32,580 nucleotides of DNA from Emmonsiellopsis sp. PD_33 (GCA_032988165.1 JANTQF010000385.1:1-32580); one strand, 5' to 3'. Numbered from the stretch's first letter, positions 19,935-30,316 are shown. Numbers and translations are program-made. The notes: generated from the sequence alone by a model not told the origin.

Positions 19935-20625
19935 TCATCGCCGTATCGGAAGCCCTTCTCTGGTATGCGGCGGGCTCACGCCCAACCCTTCCTCTGAATC
20001 CTTCTTTGAATCTTGTTCAGCCTCCCCCTCACCGGATTTCTGCTGTGACTGCTCCGGTTGATCGTCAACGTTGGTCCCACGGTGCAAGAAACTGCCTTCT
20101 TTGATGGGGCTGCGGCCAGTTCCAGGCTGGAAAGCATTGCTGGAACCCTGATGCGGAAGGCCGGGTGGGTGCCCGTTGAAGGGGCTGGGAAGGGTGCTGT
20201 TTTGAGGTGGAGACGTGGCGGTGAGGTGAGGGATGTTTTCTGGGAGGGGATGGCGGGATCCGATGCTGGTGACTCCGACGTCAGAGGCCTTGCCGGCCTT
20301 GCTGAGCGCGTAGTCGCCCGAGTCGAAATATTTCCGTTCCTGGATTGCGACTGGGTTCAGTGACGAGTCTCAGGCGGCATTGAGGTGGGTGGGAGGGTTC
20401 GCAAAGCACAAAGTCGAGGGAGAGGGCATATTATTACACACCTTCAACTTGTTCTGGAGAAGATCCTTCTTCGTTGGCATCTTTCCATAGAGCCTGAAGA
20501 GTCGTTGCTCGTCTGGGCTCAGAGACTAGGAAGAGCGGGGTCAATCAGCATACGAGCTATGTGTGGATAGTAGGGAACGGGACACTCACGCTGATATCGA
20601 CCTTGTTCTGCTGATGAGGATTCAT
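19935..20625 (-). CDS. IGO1: IGO1/endosulfine family protein, PP2A-B55 inhibitor (three exons)
   Basis: Small phosphoprotein of the endosulfine/ARPP-19 family. In yeast, Igo1/2 are phosphorylated by the Greatwall-like kinase Rim15 and then inhibit PP2A-B55, promoting entry into quiescence and mRNA preservation. Exon 1 is 20590-20625 (MNPHQQNKVDIS), exon 2 is 20442-20525 and exon 3 is 19935-20339; introns are 64 bp and 102 bp; 174 residues. Exon 2 ends in a helix (LFRLYGKMPTKKDLLQNKL), and exon 3 opens with the diagnostic core RKYFDSGDYALSKAG. The predicted phosphoserine is Ser47 in FDSGDY. The rest is disordered, Ser/Pro/Gln-rich and acidic at the end, ending in Arg-Arg. Exon 3 has no in-frame ATG, so simple ATG-based frame listing misses the gene. 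A 16-bp palindrome with two GATA motifs lies about 300 bp upstream of the start. Confidence 0.93.
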
Positions 20626-21540
20626 CTTCCCCGTCTTTAAGCCTGGATCTGAGTAGAAACGGGTGCTTGTTGCGCCGTCGAATGTAGCTGCTCCCGACTT
20701 GGAAGCGGTTGGAGCGAGGTCAACGCAACAGAGCCAGCAGGCGAAGGAGAGTTGGGCTGGGGAGGGTGGGGAGCTGAATGTTAACGATAGCTGAAGCTAG
20801 ATCCGAGCGATAGTCAAAGAGACGCCGTTGAGATGGAGGGCCAGAAGGTGGAAATGGAATAAATAATATGGTGGAATGCGCAGGTTGAATGTTGAGGTCG
20901 GGCTTGGGTCTTGTCGACGTTATCGATATCGATAAGTTAAAGCAGCAGCGCTCGGGCCAGCCACACTCTGGCGGGGAGTGGACAACGACGGAGAATTACC
21001 GCCGACTCTGAGTCTATTCGCTGCCAATTCTCGACATATATAGAGACAGAAGTCTGAATTGCCAACTATTTAAAGGCAGAGAGTGGGAAATTCCCTTGCA
21101 ATACACAGCAATACACAGCAATACGCCATTCCCGGAGCCCGGAAAATAGTTACTGGCAGTTGTCGAAGTTACGGTATGTAATACGCGTATATCTTTCACT
21201 AGTACGGAGTTCTGTATGTATCGAAACCACAATACAGCACCACCACAGCAGGCACATCGCGTCTTCATCTTCAGTGCATCTTATTATTACTAAGGAACAG
21301 ACATAACTATATACAACGATGTTGCTTCCATGCAAACGGGTATCATCGAATCCCTATCCATTAATTCCTCCCATCCATGGCCCTTTATCCAACCAACAAA
21401 CAGTTTTTGTTTTAGGGAAAGTCAAAGTGAACAAAAGGAAATCCCAGCCACGGCCATCAAGAACTCCATATCGCAAGGGAATGAATGCCACGACCTAAAA
21501 TCACACAAACCAAACGACACTGCCAGGACAACCACGGCAT
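20626..21540. other. Intergenic region upstream of IGO1, downstream of the rhodopsin-domain gene
   Basis: No gene is supported. The left 250 bp is the IGO1 5' UTR/promoter (pyrimidine-rich on the minus strand). It holds a 16-bp perfect palindrome (20920-20935) listed separately. Near 21095-21124 there are three head-to-tail GCAATACACA-type units. The right end is the 3' UTR region of the rhodopsin-domain gene. Frames such as minus 21014-21268 lack any recognised family. Confidence 0.55.
20920..20935. promoter_or_regulatory. 16-bp perfect palindrome with paired GATA motifs
   Basis: The sequence TTATCGATATCGATAA equals its own reverse complement. It carries two inverted CGATAA elements matching the HGATAR consensus of fungal GATA factors (nitrogen, iron and light regulators), with an ATCGATATCGAT core. 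It sits about 295-310 bp upstream of the IGO1 start codon, within the expected promoter. Regulation by a GATA factor is inferred from the motif only. Confidence 0.45.
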
Positions 21541-22894
21541 TCAGTTTTGCAAATCGATGACCGGGTTCCTAGAACCGTTTGCAATCGATTTAGATGGCCG
21601 TGTGATAATATGTTCTTGGCTGGCCGAATCAATGTTGTCGTTGCCCAGCGTGCCCAGCCTATATATGCTATCCATCGACGACTCCCGTTTGCGACTCCAG
21701 GGCTGCGCCGTTCGTACCTTGGGGGTTTCTGACCATGGGTCCTGATATCCGTTACTTCGTACCGAGCTAAACAGGTTCGGCCATCGGATACGCAATAGGT
21801 GCTTCAGTGCGGGTGCGCATGCTGCCCACATGCCCACGTTGGGTTCAACTATCGAGACTACAAAGCCAATGCCATAGTTGCGATCCGTGTTGTTGGGATC
21901 CCAGCGGTAATAGTAGACGGCGAAACGAACACCCGAGATAGCGGTCGCCCTGGAGAAAAACGATATCCGGTCAGCCTTTGGGCACAAAGCAGGATATAAC
22001 GTTCACTTACACCCAGCCAAGACCCATAACTATAACGACAGCGATTTTTGTCTTTCGAGGCATCGTCAAATTCCATACCATCGCCGTCGGGATTGGCATG
22101 ATGATGAGGTCCATGAATATGCTCAGCGCGCAGCTGGCAAGGATGAAGACTAGAGTGTTGAAACACTTCCCACCGGGAATTACTTCCCCGTCGATTATCT
22201 GGTCCGTCGCTGGTCTGGTCCAGGAATAGCTAATGGGGATACAAGTGAGTACGTTCGCTAGCGTCGTTGAAATTGTGTATCCAACATTCATCCAAAAAAC
22301 TGTGTGCAGCGCAATCTGGACCCCTTTACGGAGGTCCTGAAGTCTGAAGAGAAACATCACAATGGACCCGCGAATGGCTCCCATGAGTGGGTGGTAGACG
22401 AGCTGCACCACGAAAGACCATTTCAATCCAAGAATTTGTCTTTCAATTGACTGCTTTGGGACATCCCATTTATGGTACCCAGCATACGAAATAACAGCCA
22501 CTGGCAACTCCTGTTAGCACGACAAAGAATCTTCTGCTCGATATCTTGGTGAGAGTGAGGGATAAGCTGATGGATATGGCTTCTTACTTTCATGCGTAGA
22601 TATCGACAATACCAGAACCAGTACCTAGCGATTGAAGGTTAGTTTGACGTACGCACATGGAGCTCCTCTCCATGGATGGGCTCACATAGGCCACCCCCAT
22701 TAAAGTGTCATCTGTTCCGTGCAAGTTAACTCAGAGGAACCACAATACAGCGCGGAAACAAGGAGTCCAAACCCACCCCATCCAAAATTATGCCCTAGAT
22801 ACCTCGAATACACCCTCAATCCAACCAGCACTGTGGTAATAGCCGGGAAGAGCCATGTGATCACGATCGCGGGCTGCTGCTGATTTTCCACCAT
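21541..22894 (-). CDS. Fungal rhodopsin-domain (PTH11-like) 7-TM membrane protein (five exons)
   Basis: Integral membrane protein of the fungal rhodopsin-domain family (PF20684), seven-helix proteins related to PTH11-type receptors; few members have a known ligand. Exons: 22777-22894, 22686-22711 (26 nt), 22588-22624 (37 nt), 22011-22500 and 21541-21949; 359 residues. The ATG at 22894 has A at -3 and G at +4. Helix 1 contains VITWLFPAITTVLVGLRVYSR; the spliced FGWDDTLMGVAY joins helix 2 (VLVLVLSIS); later helices include FWMNVGYTISTTLANVLTC and LVFILASCALSIFMDLIIM. The extended loop with GGKCFN is a family hallmark. The long hydrophilic C-tail (about 90 residues) is typical. Small exons 2 and 3 are the least certain; exon 4 could instead start nine bases further upstream with another frame join. 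It is divergent from the FAD-oxidase gene. Confidence 0.85.
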
Positions 22895-23924
22895 GATTGG
22901 AGCGGGTAGATGATGAGGTCGAAAATACAAAGTTCAGATCTACTTCCTTCGATCCGAACATGCCTCTCCTCAGGGAAAGAAGCTCAAAAGAGGAGCAAAC
23001 GCGATCGAAGGAAGACGGGACATGGCGCCAATTATTACTCTTTGCACATCTTTTCGGTCCTTCACTTCGTAGCGCAAAGCAGGATATTACGGCGCAGGAT
23101 TCGAGCAAGCCACCCGCAGGCTGAACGTCCCCACAATCCGCCCCTGCTAAGAACGCCGGTGCATAACCCATGTTTTCATAATGCCGGGAGTTTCACCGAC
23201 GGAAACGCCACAATCCCTTTTAGTTACCGAAGGGGAATTTTCCGAGCTCATCGTGGAAAAGCCTTTTGGCTGCGGAAATTACAAGAATTGGCCGGCAAGC
23301 TTGGTGAACAACTATCAGTCATTACACAGTGCTCAGATAAGGATGCACCAAATGTTGCATATAGTGGGCCTCGGGAACCTCGAGTTTTTCAGGAGTCCGA
23401 AATGAGGCTTTTGTAAATCGTGAGCCACGCGACACAGAGATCGGCGTGCCGAGTCCAAAGGTTTGAACTTTGCGGACGGATCCTTGAAAGTTGTTGGAGC
23501 TCTGGCAATTTAGTGCTGATAAATGTCGTCTGAATACCCTAACTAAACAAACTAACTGCTTTCCCCGGGACCAACATCCTGGTTTAACCCATGGTTTTAC
23601 GGATATTTATGTGCCAAGCCACGCTGAGATACTTTTGGATCAACGCTCCAATGGCTGTAACATCGGGCCATCGGCTAAACGTGAGAACTTCGTGATCGTG
23701 GAGCTACTAGCAAAAGCAACAGCGGACGGATCTACCCCTTTTGCGGAAATGCAAGAAATCAAAATAAGATTGCGTTCTTCGTGTCTTCGATCGATAGCTC
23801 AGAGCGACGATTGCTCTTGTTTCTTTCATCGCTGTGGGGGGGCAATTGATCTGATTCTATCAATTTACCAACGAAGGGGAAACGATTGGACGAGCTCTCT
23901 GCCAGGTCTATTAAAACTGGCCGA
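22895..23924. promoter_or_regulatory. 1-kb divergent promoter region between the rhodopsin-domain and FAD-oxidase genes
   Basis: The two genes point away from each other, so this interval should carry both promoters. Overlapping plus-strand frames occur (22910-23416, 168 codons; 23181-23405, 75 codons from an ATG; 23491-24021), but they have no recognisable domain and no convincing codon pattern. One short run (VEKPFG) is a chance resemblance. I see no TATA box or specific factor site that I can defend. Confidence 0.45.
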
Positions 23925-25853
23925 ATGGCATCCTGTACCATGCTTTGGGCGACAGCCGCCCTTCTGGTTGCAACCGCAACAGCTGCCCCTCCGTTGTTCG
24001 AAAGCGAGAAGATCCAATTGACCGCAGACGATATCAACGCTCTACCACAATCCCATGCCTCCCTCTTCGAATTCGGATCACCTTCGCTTGCCAAACGTGA
24101 GAGTGGCCGCTGTAAGGTCTATCCCGAGGATCCCGAATGGCCTTCGGACGACTCCTGGAAGGAACTCGACAGTCTTACTGATGGTCGGCTCCTCAAACCT
24201 CGTCCCCAGGCCGCCCCGTGCTACGAGGGACCCGAATATAACCCCCAACTATGTGAACAGATGTCTGCAAACTGGACAAACTCCTATACCCATCTAGCGG
24301 ATCCGATTGAGATGCTGTCGCCGGTTCTCCAGGGGCTTACGTGCATGGTGCCCAGTATTTATGACAGCGGAGACTGCACACAGGGAGGCTTCCCAACGTA
24401 TGTGGTCAACGCTACCTCGCCAAAACATGTCCAAGCAGCTGTCAACTTTGCTCGCAACTCTGGTATCCGTCTTGTGGTGAGAAATACAGGACATGACTTC
24501 TTGGGCAAGTCTGGCGGAGGCGAGTCATTGAGTATCTGGACCCATTATTTCAAGGATATTGACTATATCGATGAATATGTGGATGAGGTTGAAGGGTATT
24601 CGGGCCCAGCATTCAAGTGCGGTGTTGGTGTTCAGGCGTTTGAAATTTACAAAGCGGCTAGTGAGAAGGGCCGTGTTGTCGTCGGGGGTGAGGGCGAGGT
24701 GGGCTTTCCCCCTATACCAATAACTTTCCTTCACCTCTTACTAAACTTCGATTCATAGACTGTTGGTGTCATGGGAGGCTATATGCAGGGAGGCGGCCAT
24801 TCTCCTCTGTCACCATTGTACGGTGCTGGAGCGGATAACGTTCTGGCCTTCGAGGTCGTGACAGCCGATGGTAAATTCATCACCGCTGATCACACTCAAA
24901 ACTCGGATTTATTCTGGGCCCTTCGCGGTGGCGGTGGAAGCACCTTTGGTGTCGCAACATCAGTGACCGTCAAGGCGCATCCTGACGTTCAGACCACCGC
25001 CTCGCGCTTTACCTTTACGTCGGAAAAGATCTCAAACGAAACTTTCTGGGCCGGTGTCCGCACCTATTTCGACTACTTCATCGACAATGCCGCTGCCAGC
25101 ACCTACTCTTACTTCGTTCTCCTCCACAATAACCCAGGACCCGGTCAATTCCTCTTCCAAATGACACCCTTCTTCGCGCCCAACAAGACGCTAGAAGAGA
25201 CCCATGCAATCCTTGACCCCTGGTTTGCCCGCCTCAATGATCTGGGTATAACCTTTGACCCCCAGATCAAACACTATGACTCCTTCTACCCAGCCTGGCG
25301 CGAATCCTTCCCACTCGAGGTCGTCGAAAAAGTCCAAGTAGCCACGGGCTCCCGTCTCTTCCCGCGCGAAAACTTCGAAGACGACGCAGCCAAAGATCAA
25401 ATCTTCAACGAGTTCCGCAGGTCCCTCGAAACCAACCACGTCATGGTTGCCTTCAACATGAAAATGATCTCTCCGGATAACCCCGACAACGCAGTCAACA
25501 CCGCTTGGCGCAAGAACGTGCTGTTCGCCATGCAGTCTGTCCGATGGGGGCTCAATGCTACCGTCGACGAGGTCTGGGAGGCCCGCCGCGGCTTCACGTT
25601 TGGCGACATGCAACGCTGGCGTGATATTAGTCCTGGCGCGGGCAGCTATTTGGCAGAAGCTGATAGGTTGGAGCCAGATTTCGGACAGGCGTTCTTTGGG
25701 GATAATTATCCGAGATTGTTGGAGTTGAAGAAGAAGTGGGATCCGGAGCATTTGTTCTATGCGGCGACGACGGTGGGAAGTGAGGAATGGGAGATTTTGA
25801 GTGTCGATACGCTTCCGAATGAGAATGGGAAGTTGTGTCGGGTTGAGAAGTAA
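23925..25853 (+). CDS. Secreted FAD-linked oxidase, berberine-bridge-enzyme type (two exons)
   Basis: FAD-dependent oxidoreductase with FAD_binding_4 and BBE domains; fungal members oxidise sugars or secondary-metabolite intermediates. Exon 1 is 23925-24698 and exon 2 is 24759-25853 (60-bp intron); 622 residues. The ATG at 23925 begins a signal peptide (cleavage after about residue 21, ATAA|PP). A short pro-region follows, ending in a dibasic Lys-Arg at residues 57-58 (SLAKR), a possible kexin site. His190 in RNTGHDF is the expected histidyl-FAD attachment site. GGGHSPLSPLYG lacks the second, cysteinyl site, so the flavin is probably bound through one bond. ALRGGGGSTFGV completes the FAD domain. 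The C-terminal YPRLLELKKKWDPEHLFY is the BBE motif. The substrate cannot be read from sequence. The partner across the promoter is a 7-TM protein; no other biosynthetic gene is seen. Confidence 0.93.
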
Positions 25854-26682
25854 ACTTATGATTGGGTTTTTTTGGTCAAAATCCATTTTTGGTATGGAGG
25901 GGCCGAAATCGTAATGAACACTAATGTAGCACGATAGCATATAATCATTCCATCATAATTTCTACGCTTCTGTCACTGCTCTCACTCTTGTCTTATATTT
26001 GCTCTCCTTCCGCTGCTGTGCCAGACATGAAAAATACATATACGACCCTGTTACACTCGAATAAAATACTAGTCGAAACATACTGCTGAAATTATGATGT
26101 AATTTACCGCATAAAACCGGGCATATCTTACAGTCACCTGATGTGCGATTTTAAACTTTTGCCCGGCGGGAGAGAAGATATCAAAAAAGTAAAAAGTTCT
26201 TGCCAATTGAATTAGCAAGCTTATATTCAAGTCATTTTTGGAGTTTCAACCGCAAGAGGCAAAACAAGATAAGAGATCCGAAGTTAATTCTCTTTTGGTC
26301 GGGTTTTGTTGTTCGGATTCTCAGTCAATTTGGACACTACAACATACATACATCCACAGTACTTGGTCTGCTTCAGCTTGAGGGGGCAAACCATTGTCAC
26401 TTGGGAAAGGGTCAGAAAAAGAGGCATCTTCAACATTTCGAAACACGGAATATCAGCCCCCTATTTTCTTTCTTGGTTAATACCTTTTGGATAGAATCTA
26501 CGGGCCAAAGATTTCAACACTTGCCTGGTGTCCCGCTTACGCTTGATTTGCCTAGGAGAGGGGTTATATCAAATCCTACAAGGGCCTTGTATATGTTCAA
26601 ATAACACATACACTTGATTCGATTCTCATACCGCTCTGTCTTTGTCATCCAGACAGGCGACCCCATATACCATACAACAATC
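25854..26682. other. Intergenic region between the FAD-oxidase and SFM1
   Basis: AT-rich DNA with no supported gene. The left part is the oxidase 3' UTR; the right part is the SFM1 promoter and leader. A plus-strand frame of 134 codons (26200-26604) has no family resemblance and lies in the expected promoter. No repeat or RNA gene stands out. Confidence 0.6.
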
Positions 26683-27683
26683 ATGGCCACCAAAACCCCC
26701 CCCTCCGGAACCCAACAGACCTACACCTACGTAGTCGAACATCTCGACCCAGAACTAGGTCCCTGGTCCGCTCTCGAGTACGGTAGCATTGCGCGAGAAT
26801 CTAGTGCAGCCGGTGCCAGATTCCTCCTCACGTCTGTTCCCGAGTCGTTAAAGATGCCCGAGGAGCTTGCGGCGCTGGAGAGCTTGGAGGTCGAGCACCG
26901 CGGCGTTGAAGAAATCTTTGCAGCGAAGAAGGAGAAGGTGTGCTTGTTGGACCCTGCGGCGGAGACGGAGCTGTCGCCGGCGGATGGGGAGGTGTTTGAT
27001 GTGTTTTTGTTTGGGGGGATTCTTGGTATGTGGCGCATCTCGTTGACGGTATATTTGTTACCTGGGGGATATATCTGGTGACGTTTGTTGGATGAGAGTA
27101 GCTAACTGGAAACTTTTTGTTTTCTAGGCGATGACCCTCCCCGAGGTAAGATATTTATTCCTCGTCTTAAACCTGGGCTTTTTTCTGGATTTGTTGAATT
27201 TGCAGGCCCCTATTGCAGGATGAAACTAACATTTATTCTGCCCGATAGACCGCACCTCTGAGCTGCGGAAGAAGGGCTATGTGAATCGTAGGCTGGGACC
27301 TAAGCAAATGACTACAGACACTGCCGTCAGAGTCACCAGACTAGTAACGCTAAACAGAGGTAAGGAGAACGTTGTGTCATGGGTTTTAGAAGCGCTTGAG
27401 ACATGTGTGATGTTAAAGTATAGAGCTGACTGTATCGCAAAGTGCCGCTGGATGAAATTTCCTGGGTCGACTATCCGGAACTACGAGTCAATGAGCATGA
27501 GAGCACCGAAATGCCCTTCCGATATGTCAAGGGAGAAAATGGAGAGCCCATTATGCCCGAGGTTGGTCCTTCATGATGCCCCCTTGATGTACGTTAAGGG
27601 AGGAGTATGCTAACACCAGCGTGTAGGGAATGGTTGATCTGATTAAGAATGATTCGGATAAGGGGCTGGAGGACCTTCTTTAA
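26683..27683 (+). CDS. SFM1: SFM1, SPOUT-family protein arginine methyltransferase (five exons, 18-nt microexon)
   Basis: Homologue of yeast Sfm1 (YOR021C; PF04252, once DUF431), a SPOUT-fold, SAM-dependent enzyme that monomethylates an arginine of ribosomal protein Rps3 (uS3). Exons: 26683-27025, 27128-27145 (18 nt), 27249-27359, 27443-27561 and 27627-27683; 215 residues, matching the yeast length (213). Motifs in order: YVVEHLDPELGPWSALEY near the start, CLLDPAAETELSP, then FLFGGILG joined to DDPPRDRTSELR and RRLGPKQMTTDTAVR, which form the SPOUT knot and SAM pocket; the tail has PFRYVKG and PEGMVDLIK and ends DLL, as in yeast. The 18-nt exon encodes the GDDPPR turn. The last intron uses an unusual donor (GTTGGT) but a good branch point (GCTAACACC). 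The start at 26683 has a CATGG context. Confidence 0.95.
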
Positions 27684-27705
27684 GGTGGCAACATACATAA
27701 TCCCG

Positions 27706-27741
27706 GAATAGATATTGGACTAGATATTGGAATAGATACTG
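27706..27741. repeat. 12-bp tandem repeat, three units
   Basis: Three consecutive 12-bp units, GAATAGATATTG, GACTAGATATTG and GAATAGATACTG, differ at one base each from a consensus. The array starts 22 bp after the SFM1 stop codon and so lies in its likely 3' UTR. It contains three AGATA words, i.e. GATA-type sites, but function is unknown. Confidence 0.7.
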
Positions 27742-28061
27742 CATATTGGAATCCGCCGTGGCCGAGTTATCCGCGGGCGTGGCAATAGACAAAAGCTTGG
27801 CGTCGCAGGTTAAATTTAGGTGTGGCCCAAAGCGGCCTAGCGGGGCACTGGCTACGAGCTGGCCAGTAAGAATCCGCCCAAGTTGAGCCGCCTTACGTCG
27901 TCAGCCTCCTGCCATCTTGCATCTTCAATCTTCAATCTTCAACTTCGAGGAGCAGAGCACTCGCCTTCGCTCAGCCCTTGTCTTTCTTTCTGGTTATTCT
28001 TTACGTTCTCTCCTGTCTCGTCTGTTCTTCTATATTACATAACTACTATCCTAGAAGTTGT

Positions 28062-28208
28062 ATGATTCGTCCCTATCCCACCTGTCAAAACGCCGCATCA
28101 TTTGCCTATTCTTCGTCTTATGCCTCCGACTCCAGCGTTCAAACACCCTCAACGCAGTCCCGGCACTACAATTCCCTCGCGCATGAGCTATTAGTGTCCG
28201 CTCAGTGA
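28062..28208 (+). other. Upstream ORF in the KEX1 leader (48 codons)
   Basis: An ATG at 28062 opens 48 codons ending in TGA at 28206-28208, 50 bp before the KEX1 ATG. The peptide begins MIRPYPTCQNAASF and is rich in Ser, Thr and Gln, with no domain. If the KEX1 transcript starts upstream of 28062, this uORF would be met first by scanning ribosomes and could reduce KEX1 translation. Transcription start is not known. Confidence 0.35.
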
Positions 28209-28258
28209 GGGAGGCGGTCAGCTTTTCCCTACGATTGCTCGTCTTGTCGAAATCCAAC

Positions 28259-30316
28259 ATGGGCGCCTTGAGCCCCTGGACCGGTTCGGGTTTCGGCGGG
28301 TGGTCGAAATGGCTGACAACGTGTCTGGTGTTGGCGAACCCGGTGTCCGTCGTTGCGAAATCAGCGGCGGATTACTTTATCCATTCGCTTCCGGGACAGC
28401 CAGAAGGCCCGCTGTTGAAAATGCATGCTGGGTGAGTTGAGCCCCACCTCCGCCAAGATAGGGGGTTAGTCTGGCTTGAATAGTTTACTAATGCCTGGAG
28501 CCTATAGACATGTTGAGATAGATCCCGAACATAATGGAAATCTTTTCTTCTGGCATTACGAAAATCGTCACATCGCCGACAAACCAAGGACTGTGATATG
28601 GCTGAACGGAGGGCCGGGGTGCAGCTCTATGGACGGAGCATTGATGGAGGTCGGCCCATACAGGCTCGAAGATGACCATACCTTGACATATAACAACGGA
28701 TCTTGGGATGAGTTTGCCAACCTGCTATTTGTGGATCAGCCAGTGGGTACCGGGTTCAGCTATGTGAACACAGATAGCTATATCCACGACCTTGACGTCA
28801 TGGCATCTCAATTCGTGACCTTTTTGGATAAATGGTTTGAATTGTTCCCGCAGTATGAACATGATGATGTACGACTGATTTTCCCCATATTCCTTTTCCT
28901 TTGTGCATTGCTGACCGCCATTTTTAGCTTTATTTTGCTGGAGAGTCATACGCCGGTCAATATATACCCTACATAGCCCAGGCAATCCTCGACCGGAATA
29001 AGGATAAAAGTGTGGTATCTAGTAACAGAGTTTGGAATCTGAAAGGCTTGCTCATTGGCAACGGATGGATTTCTCCTTTCGATCAATACCCCGCCTATTT
29101 AAGTTATGCCTACAACGAAGGAATCATCCAAGGTGGTACCGAGCAAGCGAAACGGGTTGAGGCAAAGGTTGCCAAGTGCATGCCCCAACTGGATATTCCG
29201 GGCGGGCTCGGCAGTGTACATATTTCCGCCTGCGAAGATATCCTTCAATCCATTATCGATGAAACACGTACCGGAAACAGATGCTTAAATTATTACGATA
29301 TCCGACTCACAGACACCTATCCTGCCTGCGGCACGAACTGGCCACCGGATTTGGTACAGATGGAGCCATATCTCCATCGCAAGGACGTCATTCAAGCTTT
29401 GCATATCAACACCGACAAGCAAACGGGATGGGCCGAGTGCTCTGGTGCGGTAGGCAGCAATTTCAACGCCCGAAACTCCAAGCCATCGGTGTACCTGCTT
29501 CCCGGCCTGCTTGAGGCCGGCGTCCCAATTGTTCTTTTCAGCGGACAAAAGGACCTCATCTGCAACCACGTCGGCACCGAGGACATGATCAAGAACATGA
29601 AATGGTCCGGCGGAATGGGCTTCGAACTCTCCCCAGGCGTCTGGGCGCCAAAGCGCGATTGGACCATCGAAGGCGAACCAGCAGGGATTTACCAAGAAGC
29701 CCGCAACCTAACATACGTCCTCTTCTACAACTCCAGCCATATGGTCCCATTCGACTACCCCCGTCGAACACGCGACATGCTGGATAGATTCCTAGGGGTT
29801 GACATCACCGACATCGGCGGCGACCCGTCCGACTCGCGAATTGATGGCACCAAGGGCCCCGACACCTCCGTCAGCGGCCATCCAAACAGCACCGCCGCTG
29901 CCGACCGCGAGAAGGAAAAGGTGAAACAAGCTGCCTGGAAGGCATACTACAAATCTGGCGAGGTGGCCCTTGTTGTCGTCGCCATTGCAGCCATCTTATG
30001 GGGAGTCTTCATCTGCCGCTCCCGCCGGAAGCGCCAGGGCAGCGGATACCGCGGCATCTACCCGCTCTCGGGAGCGGGGAGCTCGGGATCGCTGGCTCGC
30101 TTTGCGAACAAGCGGTCTGATCACGGGGATCTTGAGGCTGCGGATTTTGACGAGTCGGAACTTGATTCGCGGCCTGGTGGGCCTAGTTTGTCGTCGAGGT
30201 CGTCGAGTAGAGAGCCATATGCTATTGGTGATGAGGAGAGCAGCGATGAAGAAGAGGGTGGATCTGGTGAGCGGAAGGAGATGCTGCGCCAGCAGCCAGC
30301 CGGAGAGCGGAGCTGA
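28259..30316 (+). CDS. KEX1: KEX1 pheromone-processing carboxypeptidase (three exons)
   Basis: Golgi serine carboxypeptidase (S10 family) that trims C-terminal Lys/Arg after Kex2 cleavage of secreted precursors. Exons: 28259-28431, 28508-28868 and 28928-30316; introns 76 and 59 bp; 640 residues. An N-terminal hydrophobic leader (about residues 16-33) is followed by the substrate-site motif WLNGGPGCSSMDGA. The triad is Ser185 in GESYAG (rebuilt at the exon 3 start), Asp387 in SGQKDLICN and His449 in SSHMVPFD. A single membrane helix lies near residues 523-541 (VALVVVAIAAILWGVFIC), then a basic stop-transfer RSRRKR and an acidic Ser/Glu-rich cytosolic tail, the typical Kex1 layout. The start ATG follows an in-frame upstream extension without ATG. 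A 48-codon uORF precedes it. The FAD-oxidase in the same window has a kexin-like site, but the two genes need not be linked. Confidence 0.96.

Larger units (their letters stand above)
27684..28258. other. Intergenic region and leader upstream of KEX1
   Basis: No gene is supported. Immediately after SFM1 lies a 12-bp tandem repeat (27706-27741, listed separately). Further right are three CTTCAAT units near 27923-27943, pyrimidine-rich DNA, and a 48-codon upstream ORF (28062-28208). A TGGCCGAG run near 27763 recalls a tRNA A-box but no tRNA fold can be built. Confidence 0.6.

Noticed and set aside
23181..23405. 75-codon ATG frame containing VEKPFG, reminiscent of a glucose-6-phosphate dehydrogenase motif
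   Set aside because: Six residues are not enough; the rest does not match, and the frame lies in a divergent promoter.
22910..23416. 168-codon plus-strand frame upstream of the FAD-oxidase
   Set aside because: No recognisable motifs, overlaps the start of the divergent rhodopsin-domain gene's promoter, and residue use is not protein-like.
27750..27850. tRNA-like A-box (TGGCCGAG) upstream of KEX1
   Set aside because: The B-box match is poor and no acceptor-stem pairing or anticodon arm can be drawn.
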